NCBI GenBank assembly: GCA_023436715.1
Contig: JAEZIJ010000204.1
Span: 1 to 64,000 of the forward strand
From: Acidobacteriota bacterium
Lineage (GTDB): Bacteria > Acidobacteriota > Terriglobia > Bryobacterales > Bryobacteraceae
Direction: 5' to 3'
Length of the DNA stretch: 64,000 nt
Shown: in pieces, positions 40,110 to 49,244 of the stretch
Layout: every line of letters begins with the position of its first letter
Numbering within the stretch: position 1 is the first letter of the stretch
Program-made: the position numbers and the translations under genes
The notes under the pieces: generated by a model
What the model was told of the DNA's origin: nothing
The model's input: the letters and a program-made list of their open reading frames with translations, nothing else
Databases searched by the model: none

Positions 40110-41534
40110 ATGGGAGCTTACTCTCTACCCCTCTCTCAGATTTTGAATGTTGCGGTTGTCGTGTCGCCGGCGGCAGTTCCGGGGCCGAGCTTCAACCAGG
40201 CTCTCATCGTAGGGCCGAGCAACGTGATCCCGTCGAGCGAACGGCTGCGCCTGTATTCTTCGGTCGCGGCCATGCTCGCCGACAACTTCACCGACGACGA
40301 TCCGGAGTACAAAGCCGCCACGTTGTACTTCGGCCAGACTCCTCAGCCGACTTACCTCTGGGTGGGCCGGCAGGATCTGACCGCCATCGCCGCCGTCGAG
40401 GCGGGCACCTACGCGGGGACAGGATATAAGGCCGGAGACGTCGTGACGGTCGTGCAGGCCGGGGCCTCGGGCGGAAAGCTCAAGGTGACGGCTATTGGTA
40501 CGGGCGGCGCGGTGACCGGATTTGAGATCGTTCCCGGCTCGCGTGGCACGCTCTACAGTGTGGCGAGCGGACTCAGCACCACGGGCGGCAGCGGCACGGG
40601 ACTCTCGGTCAACATTACCGCCATCGGAGAAACTCCGCTCCAGGCGATGCAGGCCTGCCGGGTGGCGCAGACCGACTGGTACGCCTGCATGTTCGTCGGG
40701 ACTGCCACGGACGCCGACTGCTTGGAGATCGCGGCCTTCATCGAGAGCGCCTCGCCCGCGAGCGTATATTTCGTCACAACCGGCGAAGCGGACGTGCTGA
40801 ACACTCCGGCCGACAACCTACTGGCCGACCTGAAGTCGGCCAAATACCGCCGCACCTTCGCGATGTACGCCACCACTCAGGGCGGCACGTTCCCGAACAA
40901 CGCCTACGCCTCGGCCGCGCCGATGGGCTACGCGATGGGGGCGAACACCGGGGCGGCCGGCAGCTACTTCGATGTGATGTTCAAGGCGATCTATGGAGTC
41001 GCTCCCGAGCCGCTTACCCAGTCGCAGGCGAACGCGATCTGCGGACCGATCGATCGTTCCTCGCCGGGCCTGAACGCGAACGTCATGCTGAGCTACCAGA
41101 ACGGCTCCTACTCGTGGATCCAGCCTGCGATCATGGCATCCGGCGACTTCTTCGACGAGGTGCTGAACCTCGACATGCTGGCGAGCGACATGCAGTTCAG
41201 CGGAGTCAACCTGTTGACCTCCGTTCCGGCGCTGCCGATCACCGACGGTGGCGTAACGATGATGAAGAACGTGCTGGCCGGAGCCTGCGAGCGCGCCAAG
41301 GCCCGCGGCTTCATCGCCCCGTCTGGAATCTGGCAGGGAGTCGGGGTGGGAACCGGTTCCGCCGCCATCGAGCCAGGAGACGCTCTGCCCCAAGGCTACT
41401 ACCTCTACGCGCCCCCGGTGAGCAGTATGTCCGCTGCCCGGCGCGCGGCGCGAATCATGCCTCCAATCACCGCGCTGGTCATCGAGGCGCAGTCCGGCCA
41501 CTCGCTCGCGGTGACTCTGGATGTGCAGCGGTAA
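40110..41534 (+). CDS. Tail sheath protein (DUF3383)
   Basis: The product is 474 residues. N-terminal FNQALIVGPSNVIPSSERLR and RLYSSVAAMLADNF, then, after an insertion, TDWYACMFVGTATDADCLEI, and C-terminal LPQGYYLYAPPVSSMSAA with ARIMPPITALVIEAQSGHSL are DUF3383 landmarks. Residues about 89-172 are an inserted glycine-rich beta domain (GTGYKAGDVVTVVQAG, VTAIGTGGAVTGFEIV) that should project outward. The sheath contracts to drive the tube. Confidence 0.9.
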   Translation: MGAYSLPLSQILNVAVVVSPAAVPGPSFNQALIVGPSNVIPSSERLRLYSSVAAMLADNFTDDDPEYKAATLYFGQTPQPTYLWVGRQDLTAIAAVEAGTYAGTGYKAGDVVTVVQAGASGGKLKVTAIGTGGAVTGFEIVPGSRGTLYSVASGLSTTGGSGTGLSVNITAIGETPLQAMQACRVAQTDWYACMFVGTATDADCLEIAAFIESASPASVYFVTTGEADVLNTPADNLLADLKSAKYRRTFAMYATTQGGTFPNNAYASAAPMGYAMGANTGAAGSYFDVMFKAIYGVAPEPLTQSQANAICGPIDRSSPGLNANVMLSYQNGSYSWIQPAIMASGDFFDEVLNLDMLASDMQFSGVNLLTSVPALPITDGGVTMMKNVLAGACERAKARGFIAPSGIWQGVGVGTGSAAIEPGDALPQGYYLYAPPVSSMSAARRAARIMPPITALVIEAQSGHSLAVTLDVQR

Positions 41535-41561
41535 GCGGGCCAACGAAAGGAGAACAGAACC

Positions 41562-42020
41562 ATGTCTAGAATCCTCACGACCTACAGCGGCCGCGACACC
41601 AATTTTTCGTTCACCCACCCGCTCATCGGCGTCATCCAGTGCGCCGGCATCGCCGAGATGGGCCTGGCGCAGTTGACCATCCGCATGACCACCGACCAGT
41701 CGAGCGTACAGGTTGGCATGGACGGCGCCGTGGTCCCGAGCGTCATCCCGGGCGACCAGGGCGAGATCGAGCTCCAGGTGTGGCAGACCAGCACACTGCA
41801 CCAGGATCTGCTGGCCTGGTACAACGCGCTCCGGGCCGCGCGCGACGCTGGCGACGTGTCCCAGTGGTTTGGCGGCACATTCCTCGCCCAGAGCATCGTG
41901 GACGGCTCGTCGCATCTGGCGACCGGAGTGGCGCCCGTCAAAGTGCCGGACAAGACCTACGCCGAGCAGGCCCAGCGAGTGACCTGGGTGCTGCGGGCCT
42001 GCAACATCGTTTCGCAGTAA
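41562..42020 (+). CDS. Tail tube protein (DUF3277)
   Basis: The product is 152 residues after a GAAAGGAG site. ILTTYSGRDTNFSFTHPLIG and the TDQSSVQVGMDGAVVPSVIP stretch are characteristic of DUF3277 tube proteins, which form stacked hexamers inside the sheath. Size and place after the sheath agree. Confidence 0.88.
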   Translation: MSRILTTYSGRDTNFSFTHPLIGVIQCAGIAEMGLAQLTIRMTTDQSSVQVGMDGAVVPSVIPGDQGEIELQVWQTSTLHQDLLAWYNALRAARDAGDVSQWFGGTFLAQSIVDGSSHLATGVAPVKVPDKTYAEQAQRVTWVLRACNIVSQ

Positions 42021-42032
42021 GTGGAGTAACTC

Positions 42033-42413
42033 GTGGCGATACAAAAATCCAAAGATGTTCAGATCAACGGAATAACCTTCCGCGTCGGCCTGCTTTCCGC
42101 GCTCGTGGGCGACTGGCTCATCACCCAGTTGCTCACGAAGCGGTTCACGGACGCGGAAGTCTACCGCAAATCTCAGGATCACCTGCTTGGCGTGTGCTCG
42201 GTCTACGTCGAGAAGGAAGAAGCCCGCGTGCCGATGCGGATCTACGACAACGGCCGCTGGCTCGTGGCCGCGCAGTATCCGGACCTCGAATACGACGTGG
42301 ACACCGTGCACCAACTGTGCCAGGAGGCTCTGGATTTCAACATCGGCCCTTTTTTCGAGAAGCTGAAAGCCCGCGCTTCAGCTCTGGAGCAGACCTCGGC
42401 TACGCTCCAGTAG
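42033..42413 (+). CDS. Tail assembly chaperone, short form
   Basis: The product is 126 residues; GTG-started; located between tube and tape measure where a chaperone is expected. It reads through a T-run at codons 106-108 and ends at 42413. A canonical -1 slippery heptamer makes a longer form possible. As in lambda G/GT, the short and long forms bind the tape measure during tail assembly. Confidence 0.8.
   Translation: MAIQKSKDVQINGITFRVGLLSALVGDWLITQLLTKRFTDAEVYRKSQDHLLGVCSVYVEKEEARVPMRIYDNGRWLVAAQYPDLEYDVDTVHQLCQEALDFNIGPFFEKLKARASALEQTSATLQ
42350..42356 (+). other. -1 ribosomal frameshift site T TTT TTC
   Basis: Zero-frame codons are CCT TTT TTC (42348-42356), so the heptamer is in the canonical X_XXY_YYZ phase. 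Slipping back one base opens a frame that runs on for 78 codons to 42592. Confidence 0.8.
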
Positions 42414-42592
42414 CGTTCCCGGAGGACATCAGCGGGCAGCTCTGGCGCCCGGTCCTCGCGGGATTGTGGCGCCAGCACGAGATGGGCGACGGGACATATG
42501 ACGTCTGGGATCTCGTCGAAGCAAACCGGGTGCTCGACATCCGCGACGAGAACCAGAGGCGCGCGGAGGAAGCGGCGAGGAGCCGCAGGTAA
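42356..42592 (+). CDS. Tail assembly chaperone, -1 frameshift extension
   Basis: Read only after the -1 slip: the product of 42033-42356 continues as REAESPRFSSGADLGYAPVA, then LWRPVLAGLWRQHEMGDGTY and a charged helix, total about 186 residues. The extension has no good start of its own, codes for a plausible folded segment, and stops 13 bases before the tape measure gene, exactly as in other caudoviruses. Confidence 0.75.
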   Translation, partial: REAESPRFSSGADLGYAPVAFPEDISGQLWRPVLAGLWRQHEMGDGTYDVWDLVEANRVLDIRDENQRRAEEAARSRR

Positions 42593-42605
42593 GTAGCAAC
42601 TCCCT

Positions 42606-44417
42606 ATGGGCAACGTCCTCGACGAATACCTCGTAAAACTCGGCTTCACAACCGACGACAAAAGCTTCGAGCACCTCTCTGGCGTACTTGCCGCGGCCGA
42701 GCGAACCACCACCCTGCACGCTTCTGGCATGGCCAAGCGCCTGCTCGAAGCCCAGGGCGCCATTGTGGGCGCCTTCACTGCCGTTTCGGCGGCCATCGTG
42801 GGGACGATGGACAAGGTAGCCATGGCCGATCAGGGCTACCGGCTGATGGGATTGCGGATGCTGATGACCACCGACAGCGCCCGCAAGATGGACCTCATCA
42901 CCAAGGCGCTCGGGGCTGACATCAACCAGATCGTCTGGGACCCTGAACTGCACAGCCGGGCGGTCCTGATGGCTCAGGACATCGACAAGATGTCCGAGGC
43001 TCTCGGCGGAGACTTCGCCGGAAAAATGAAGGGAATTCGGGATATCCGCTTCGAGTTCTCGCGCCTCGAGGTGGCCACGAAGTTCCTCGGGATGTCGTTC
43101 GCCTCGAAGCTCTTCGAAAAGCTCGTCCCCGGCGAGGCGGGCGACAAGATCAAGAATTTCGTCACCTGGTTCGAAGAGCACATCCCCGAGATTGCGGACA
43201 AGCTGTCCGATTACGCGGTGCCGATTCTCAAGCAGACCTGGGCCATAATCCAAGAGGTTGGCGAGGTACTGAAGGCCGCTGGCCTTGCGTTCACTAACTT
43301 CGTCGGGCTGCTCTCTGGCGATAGCTCCATCCAAGGTACTGCGTTCAGTTTCGACAAGATGGCCAAAGCCATCGGGCACGTCGGCGAGTGGATGACGAAA
43401 TTCTTTAGCTGGATCGCGCATGCGGAAGAACTGCTGGCGCATTTCGCATCCGCTACCAGCCTCATGCTTTCAGGGAAGTGGTCCGAGGCCGGCAAGGAAT
43501 TCAAAGCCGGGCTGATGGACCTCGGAGGCGGCAGCGGAGCCATCTTAGGGGCATTGACGGGCAGCCTTACTGCGGGCGGGGTGGGAAGTGTTGTTGGCGG
43601 TTTCCTTGGATCCGCCGGAGGGCCACTTGGAACCGCAGCCGGGGCCACGCTTGGGGGGACTATCGGAAGCACCCTCGGGGTGCCGATAGGCGCCCTTCTG
43701 GGCTACGGATCAGGCAAGGCCCGGGAATGGCTAATGCCGAACGAGGAGCACGAGACGGAACGGGTGCCAGCCGCCCGTGGGCAAGCCCCCGCCGCCGTGT
43801 CCGCGCAGCCCCTCCAGGGCCACGCCGACGTGATCGCGGCCATCACGGCCGCCGCGGACAAATACCACGTTCCGCAGTCGCTGGCGCTCGCTGTCGCGCA
43901 GCAGGAATCGCGCTTCCACCAGGAGGCCCGGTCCAGGGTCGGCGCGATCGGCGTGATGCAGTTGATGCCGAAAACGGCAGAGTGGCTGAAGGTGAACGCC
44001 TACGATGCGATGGAGAATATCGAAGGAGGCGTGAAGTATCTCTCTTACCTGCTCAAGCGCTATGCAGGCGACAGCCAAAAGGCGGTGGCCGCGTACAACG
44101 CCGGGCAGGGCCGGGTGGATCGCGCGGGCGGTATTGATAACCTTCCGGCTGAGACTCGAGCCTACGTGCCTTCGGTGCTGCACTATCAGCGCGACTGGAG
44201 CGAGAAGCTCGCCGCCATGCAGACGCCCGCGCTGCCCGCAGCGCAACCCACGGCAAGCAACCAGACCACCAGCGTTGACGTTGGCGGCGTCTTTATTACG
44301 CAACCGAATGCCGACGCCTACGAGATTCGGCGCGCCGTGGCCGACGGCGTGCGTAAGGGGCTCGAAAAACAGACGAGGATGGACCTCGCGCAGCTTTCGC
44401 CCGCTTACTCCGGATAG
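42606..44417 (+). CDS. Tail tape measure protein with lytic transglycosylase domain
   Basis: 603 residues, short for a tape measure, implying a short tail. N-terminal helical part, two hydrophobic glycine-rich stretches at about residues 300-375 (GAILGALTGSLTAGGVGSVV), and an SLT domain at about 405-540: ADKYHVPQSLALAVAQQESR with catalytic Glu near 434, GVMQLMPKTAEWL, and AVAAYNAGQGRVD. The SLT part would cut peptidoglycan during injection. The start ATG follows the chaperone extension by 13 bases. Confidence 0.9.
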   Translation: MGNVLDEYLVKLGFTTDDKSFEHLSGVLAAAERTTTLHASGMAKRLLEAQGAIVGAFTAVSAAIVGTMDKVAMADQGYRLMGLRMLMTTDSARKMDLITKALGADINQIVWDPELHSRAVLMAQDIDKMSEALGGDFAGKMKGIRDIRFEFSRLEVATKFLGMSFASKLFEKLVPGEAGDKIKNFVTWFEEHIPEIADKLSDYAVPILKQTWAIIQEVGEVLKAAGLAFTNFVGLLSGDSSIQGTAFSFDKMAKAIGHVGEWMTKFFSWIAHAEELLAHFASATSLMLSGKWSEAGKEFKAGLMDLGGGSGAILGALTGSLTAGGVGSVVGGFLGSAGGPLGTAAGATLGGTIGSTLGVPIGALLGYGSGKAREWLMPNEEHETERVPAARGQAPAAVSAQPLQGHADVIAAITAAADKYHVPQSLALAVAQQESRFHQEARSRVGAIGVMQLMPKTAEWLKVNAYDAMENIEGGVKYLSYLLKRYAGDSQKAVAAYNAGQGRVDRAGGIDNLPAETRAYVPSVLHYQRDWSEKLAAMQTPALPAAQPTASNQTTSVDVGGVFITQPNADAYEIRRAVADGVRKGLEKQTRMDLAQLSPAYSG

Positions 44418-44419
44418 CC

Positions 44420-45280
44420 ATGGGATCTTTAGTTTCAGCAGGTCTCGGCGCCGCGGCGCTGGCCAAACGCTTCGGGAGCGTCTCTGGAACCGCGCGCGCG
44501 CTCACATTGACCACGGGCGCGGCCTCGCTCATCAGTCAGATCTATTACTCGGTCTCGAGCGGAGCGCCCCTCCTGCCGGGCGTGATGGGCCCCTGGCGCC
44601 CGCCGCAATGGGCCGGCGGTCCGGCTCTTACGGTCTCCGTCGAAGACCCTAACACCCGGGTCAAAACCGTCTACGTCTTCGACGGCATCATCCGCGCCCA
44701 CCACGAGCAGCGCTCAGTCATCACGCTCAACCCGGTACAGACCGGGGCGGCGATCTCCGATCACGCCTACGCCATCCCGGCCAGGCTTGACGTCGAGATC
44801 GCGATGAGCGATGCCATGCAGTCGTTCGACGTGAGCCAGTGGAACGACGGACCATCCCGCAGTGTGTCGGCGTACCAGACTCTGGTGGCATTACAGAAGA
44901 ACCGGACCGTGGTCCAGGTCGCCACCCGTTTGCGGCAGTACGATCAGATGCTCGTCTCGGACGTACGGGCGGAGGAAACAAAAGAGACCGCCTTCGCGCT
45001 AAAGGCGCGCGTCTGCTTCACGGAAATCATCCGGGCGTCCGTCGAGGTTACCTCGTCGTCGATCAAGTGGGATGTGGCGGATTCGGCGTTACCTCAGGTG
45101 ACCGGGCAGACGGTCGGCGGCCAGGCGCAAGTATCTCCCGTGCCGGCGAGCGTTCAGGGACAGAACGCGACAGCCAAGCTGACCGGCTCGGGCCCGCTGG
45201 CCGCGGTCAAGCGCTCGATCTCCGGAGCCGGAAACTGGAGCAGCGTCAGCGCTGGAATCCTCGGGTCGGTGCTCAGATAA
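44420..45280 (+). CDS. Dit-like baseplate/tail protein
   Basis: The product is 286 residues. After a small hydrophobic N-terminal region, AGGPALTVSVEDPNTRVKTV and the strand-rich core up to about residue 210 (HAYAIPARLDVEIAMSDAMQ) resemble Dit-like proteins of contractile phages; the tail is serine/glycine rich. It is the first of a Pam3-like baseplate gene series, so a ring around the tube end is likely. Confidence 0.65.
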   Translation: MGSLVSAGLGAAALAKRFGSVSGTARALTLTTGAASLISQIYYSVSSGAPLLPGVMGPWRPPQWAGGPALTVSVEDPNTRVKTVYVFDGIIRAHHEQRSVITLNPVQTGAAISDHAYAIPARLDVEIAMSDAMQSFDVSQWNDGPSRSVSAYQTLVALQKNRTVVQVATRLRQYDQMLVSDVRAEETKETAFALKARVCFTEIIRASVEVTSSSIKWDVADSALPQVTGQTVGGQAQVSPVPASVQGQNATAKLTGSGPLAAVKRSISGAGNWSSVSAGILGSVLR

Positions 45281-45281
45281 C

Positions 45282-45611
45282 ATGGCGCAGGTCGTCTCGC
45301 TCAATCCGTCACCAAATCATACCCTCCGTGCCGCGCTCACGGTCAACGGAGCCGCGCTGACGCTGAACCTCGCGCTACGGTGGAACGCGCAGTCTGGCTT
45401 CTGGGCGCTTGACATCGCGGACCAGGCGGGCAACCCGCTGGTGTCCTCGGTGCCGCTCCTGACGGGAATCTGGCCGGCGGCGAATATCCTAGCTCCGTAC
45501 GATTATCTGAAAATCGGCTCGGCGTACATCGTCAACCAGTCTGGCGCGGACGGCGAGCCGGACGAGACGAACCTCGGAGCGTCGTATCTCCTGCTCTGGG
45601 ACGACAACTAA
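45282..45611 (+). CDS. Baseplate plug protein (Pam3 gp18-like)
   Basis: The 109-residue protein ends YLKIGSAYIVNQSGADGEPD then ETNLGASYLLLWDD, matching the plug domain defined in cyanophage Pam3, which closes the baseplate before injection. The order Dit-like, plug, hub, spike equals that of Pam3. Confidence 0.75.
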   Translation: MAQVVSLNPSPNHTLRAALTVNGAALTLNLALRWNAQSGFWALDIADQAGNPLVSSVPLLTGIWPAANILAPYDYLKIGSAYIVNQSGADGEPDETNLGASYLLLWDDN

Positions 45612-45614
45612 AGC

Positions 45615-46700
45615 ATGGCTTCGCAGGCTCCCCTACCCTTCTTCGGCCGCGCGTGGAACATCGCGGTCGATACCGCTGACGGCCAGCATCTCGTTGTCGC
45701 CAGCAGCCGCGCCGACGAATCACTCCGGGCCACATTCGCGATCGACATGTACATGCTCCTGGCCTACTGGCAGGCCGAGGTGAGCATCTTCAATATGTCC
45801 TCGCAGACGGCGGGAACGATCTGGAAGGGCAGCCCGAAGCTCGGCGACCTGTGGCAGTTCCAGAAGCCGCTTGTCGCCGGAGACACGGTGACCGTGAGCG
45901 CCGGGTACGAATCGAGCGAGGCTGGCGGCTTCAACCCCGACGCGAACGTGCTCTACCAGGGAAAGGTGCTGCAGCCGGTGTGGCTGCGCGAGAACGTGGT
46001 GGATTACCGGCTCATCCTGCGTTGCGTGACAGGCCTCATTGAAGACGCGGTGAACTTCACGAGCTTTCCAATCGCCGGCGGGGTGAGCGCCCACGATGCG
46101 CTGGCGCAGATCTGCTCGCAGGCGAATCCACCGATCCCGATTGACCGTATCGACGAAGGGGCCCGGACGCGACTCAGCCAGCAGAGCTATCCGCGCGCGC
46201 AGGCCATCCATGGGCGTCCCTGGAACGCCATCCGCAGCATCACCGCGGAGAACAACCTGTTCGCCTGGGTGAACCCTCGCGGGCTCAACGTCCGCTCGTT
46301 CGGCTCCGGCGGCACGCCGCAGACTCCGGACTACGCTTACGGGCCGCCTGAGCCAGCGGGAAACAGCGGCTCCCGGCAAACCGCGCAGGGGCTAGTGAAA
46401 AGAACCCTGATCGGCACTCCCGAGCAGACCCAGGACGGAGTTGTGTTCCGCGTGCTCCTTGACCCCCAAGTGCGCATCGGCGATATCGTGCTCCTCGAGC
46501 CCGGCACGCTCATCAACCCGGTCCCGATTCAAGTCGGCCAGCTTCCAGCCGCGCCGAGCCAGAACGGCATCTATGTGGTGGCTGGCTTGCGCCATTTCGG
46601 CGACACGCGCGGCCGCGGCGACGACTGGTTCACCGAGATCCACGGTGTGGTGATGGACTTCTTCGCCAATTTCCTCACCGCTCGGCAGGCAGGACAGTAA
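45615..46700 (+). CDS. Baseplate hub protein
   Basis: The product has 361 residues, in the gp27/Mu gpP position. The middle holds VVDYRLILRCVTGLIEDAVN and NAIRSITAENNLFAWVNPRG; the C-terminal third is a barrel-like domain (VQVGQLPAAPSQNGIYVVAG-type strands). It forms the hub that carries the spike. Overlaps the spike gene by one base. Confidence 0.8.
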   Translation: MASQAPLPFFGRAWNIAVDTADGQHLVVASSRADESLRATFAIDMYMLLAYWQAEVSIFNMSSQTAGTIWKGSPKLGDLWQFQKPLVAGDTVTVSAGYESSEAGGFNPDANVLYQGKVLQPVWLRENVVDYRLILRCVTGLIEDAVNFTSFPIAGGVSAHDALAQICSQANPPIPIDRIDEGARTRLSQQSYPRAQAIHGRPWNAIRSITAENNLFAWVNPRGLNVRSFGSGGTPQTPDYAYGPPEPAGNSGSRQTAQGLVKRTLIGTPEQTQDGVVFRVLLDPQVRIGDIVLLEPGTLINPVPIQVGQLPAAPSQNGIYVVAGLRHFGDTRGRGDDWFTEIHGVVMDFFANFLTARQAGQ

Positions 46701-47482
46701 TGGCCAACTACGGACTCCCCATCGAGCAGCGCCTTGCGGGCCTGCTGCCGCCGGTCGAGCGCGAACGCGCCCTGTTGCGCCTGCTTTCGCAATCGCTGCG
46801 CGTGGCCCTCCCGGCGGTCGTGCAGAGCTTCCAGCCTGGCCCGCCGGCGACAGTCTCTGTGCTGGTGGCAACGAAAGAACTGGTCGAGGCCAACCAGGGC
46901 GAAACGGCGCTATCTCTCGCTACCCAGGCCGTGCAGCTTCCACTGCTCCAGGACGTTCCGGTAGCCTTCCCCTCGGCCGGCGGGTGGAGCATGACGTTTC
47001 CGATCCAGCCGGGAGACGAGTGCCTGCTGGTGTTCGCCGACACGCCGCTCGATGTCTGGTGGCAGAACGGCGGCACGGAGAACAACCCCATCAGCCAGCG
47101 GCGCCACAGCCTCTCGGACGCCATCGCCATCTTCGGACTGCGCTCGAGGCCGCGCGGGCTGGCAGGATACTCGACAACCTCGACGCAGATCCGCAACGAT
47201 GACCAGTCCGTGGTGATAGACCTCGCGCCCGGCCAGATCACCGTGACCGCGCCCAACGTGGCCGTGCAGTGCTCCGGCGCGGCTAGCGTGCAGGCGCAGA
47301 CGGCAACGGTGACGGCCGATCAGGACGTGACCGTGCAGGGCGGGCAAAAAGTGACCGTGAAGGGCAATCAGTCCGTGACCATCGACGGCAACAGCCAGAC
47401 GAAGGTGGACGGCAAGGACTTCTTGACGCACAAGCATTCCGGAGTTCAGGGCGGACTCGCAACTTCCGGTCCGGTCGCGTAA
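46700..47482 (+). CDS. Gp138-type membrane-puncturing spike
   Basis: The product is 260 residues. The N-terminal OB-fold (VQLPLLQDVPVAFPSAGGWS, PGDECLLVFADTPLDVWWQN) is the Gp138_N domain; then a beta-helix of repeats TVTADQDVTVQGGQKVTVKG, and the tip has HKHSG near residue 243, where an HxH pair can coordinate iron as in gpV and Gp138. It pierces the outer membrane. Confidence 0.88.
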   Translation: MANYGLPIEQRLAGLLPPVERERALLRLLSQSLRVALPAVVQSFQPGPPATVSVLVATKELVEANQGETALSLATQAVQLPLLQDVPVAFPSAGGWSMTFPIQPGDECLLVFADTPLDVWWQNGGTENNPISQRRHSLSDAIAIFGLRSRPRGLAGYSTTSTQIRNDDQSVVIDLAPGQITVTAPNVAVQCSGAASVQAQTATVTADQDVTVQGGQKVTVKGNQSVTIDGNSQTKVDGKDFLTHKHSGVQGGLATSGPVA

Positions 47483-47485
47483 CCC

Positions 47486-47857
47486 ATGCCCACGATAACG
47501 ACGCGGCGCTTGGATGAGAACGGAGACCCCATGCGTGGGTCCGGGCTGGCGAACTTCGTCTCGGACATCGACGCCGTGGCAATCATTATCAGCACCCGCC
47601 TGCGGCTTCTCCAATCCGAGTGGTTCGAGAGTCGCAACGAAGGCACGCCACTGTTCCAGTCACTCCTTGGGCACCCAATTACCAGCCAGGGAGTCGCACT
47701 CATCCTCAGGCAGCGGATCCTCGGCTCGCCGTACGTCACTGGCATCCAATCGCTGAACGTGAGCTACCAGCGGGCGGCCAGGAGTTTTGTTTTTGCCGCG
47801 GTCGTGAACACCCAGTTCGGGCAGGTCGCTGTCTCAAACGCGCAGCAGCAGAGCTAA
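47486..47857 (+). CDS. Baseplate wedge protein, gp25-like
   Basis: This 123-residue protein has the gpW/gp25 lysozyme-like wedge layout: VSDIDAVAIIISTRLRLLQS, EWFESRNEGTPLFQSLLGH, and GVALILRQRILGSPYVTGI. It binds the J-like protein in the wedge. Confidence 0.82.
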   Translation: MPTITTRRLDENGDPMRGSGLANFVSDIDAVAIIISTRLRLLQSEWFESRNEGTPLFQSLLGHPITSQGVALILRQRILGSPYVTGIQSLNVSYQRAARSFVFAAVVNTQFGQVAVSNAQQQS

Positions 47858-47863
47858 AACACC

Positions 47864-49231
47864 ATGAGCTACAATCCACCCTCCATCGGGTCTTCTGGAC
47901 TCATCATCCCGACTTATAACGACATCCTGGAGTGGCTGATCGGACAGTACCGAGGCATCTACGGGAACTCGGTTTATCTCGGGCCAGATTCCTCCGACTA
48001 CCAGGACATCGCCGTGCGCGCGCTCCAGGCGAACGATTTCGCGCAGGCGCTCCAGGCTGTTTACTTGTCGTTCAACCCGCAGACCGCGCTCGGAGCGAGC
48101 CTTGATCTGCAAGGGAAGCTGATCGGCACTCCACGCAAGGCAGCGTCCCAGTCGTTCGCTGTCGTGACTCTCACGGGAACTCCCGGAACCACGATCATCA
48201 ACGGCGCAGTGCGCGATGTGAACGGAAACTACTGGAATCTGGCCTCGCCGTCGATCATCGGCACGGCCGGCACGGTTTCGGTAATCGCCACCGCGCAGAA
48301 GTACGGCAACATCACGGCCAACCCGGGCGACATCTCTTCCATTACCACGCCCACGGCGGGCTGGACCTCGGTCACCAACCCCGCGGCGGCCACGCCCGGA
48401 GAGGCGGTCGAGCCCGATTCGGTATTTCGTGCGCGCCTGATGGTAGCCCAGGTCAAGCCGTCCGTTTCGCTGGTAGCTGGCACGGCGGCGGCGGTCGCGG
48501 CCGTGGCCGGAGTCACGCGCTCGCGGGTCTATGAAAACCCGACCAGCAGCGTGGACTCTTACGGCAACCCACCGCACTCAATCACCTGTGTGGTCGAGGG
48601 CGGATCGGCCGAAGAGATCGCCTGGGCGATCTACGAGAACCGCGGCATTGGCTGCCACACCAACGGCACGACGACAGTAAATTTGCAGGACCCTAACAAC
48701 GGCTCAATCAACATCCCGATCGCTTTCGAAGTGCTCAGGCACGTCCCGGTCCATGTCGCCGTCGGCGTGCACGCGCTCTCTGGCTTCACGACGGCGACCC
48801 GCGCCTCCATAGCAGCCGCCATAGCCGAATACCTGAACAGCCTGGGCATCGGCGAAAGCGTCGTGTTCTCCGAACTCTACGGTGCCGCGCTGACGGCGCG
48901 CCCCGATCCTGACCAGCCGCTATTCTCGATCCGCTCGATGGCATCCGGGAAGCAGGCTGCCTCGACGACCGGCAGCACTACTGCCGGAAGCCCCACGGTT
49001 ACGGTTACAAGCGCTGCCGGCATCGCCGCTGGGCAGGGGATCACCGGACCGGGCGTACCCGACAACACCACCGTGTCGGGCATCTCGGGCACGACTGTAA
49101 CGCTTTCGGCGAACGCAACCGCTACCGCCTCCGGCGTCGCGCTGGCCTTCTTTGTGACTGGAACGTCGGATATTGCAGTCGCATTCAATGAGGCGGCGCA
49201 GTCCGGAGGCGTGGTGGTGAACCTGGTCTAG
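47864..49231 (+). CDS. Baseplate J-like protein with C-terminal beta insert
   Basis: The product is 455 residues. Standard Baseplate_J/gp47 features: PTYNDILEWLIGQYRGIYGN, AAATPGEAVEPDSVFRARLM, and the PxPxxITCVVEGGSAEEIAW region. Residues about 365-430 are an extra beta module (AGSPTVTVTSAAGIAAGQGI, TTVTLSANATATASG) inserted before the last strand, nearly the same module as in the DUF4054 connector. Standard J proteins lack this insert. Confidence 0.88.
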   Translation: MSYNPPSIGSSGLIIPTYNDILEWLIGQYRGIYGNSVYLGPDSSDYQDIAVRALQANDFAQALQAVYLSFNPQTALGASLDLQGKLIGTPRKAASQSFAVVTLTGTPGTTIINGAVRDVNGNYWNLASPSIIGTAGTVSVIATAQKYGNITANPGDISSITTPTAGWTSVTNPAAATPGEAVEPDSVFRARLMVAQVKPSVSLVAGTAAAVAAVAGVTRSRVYENPTSSVDSYGNPPHSITCVVEGGSAEEIAWAIYENRGIGCHTNGTTTVNLQDPNNGSINIPIAFEVLRHVPVHVAVGVHALSGFTTATRASIAAAIAEYLNSLGIGESVVFSELYGAALTARPDPDQPLFSIRSMASGKQAASTTGSTTAGSPTVTVTSAAGIAAGQGITGPGVPDNTTVSGISGTTVTLSANATATASGVALAFFVTGTSDIAVAFNEAAQSGGVVVNLV

Positions 49232-49244
49232 AAGGATTCCAACA

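Noticed and set aside
42429..43442. A 337-codon reverse frame opposite the tape measure protein
   Set aside because: Codon mirror of a GC-rich helical gene; no motif, no ribosome site, wrong strand for the cluster.
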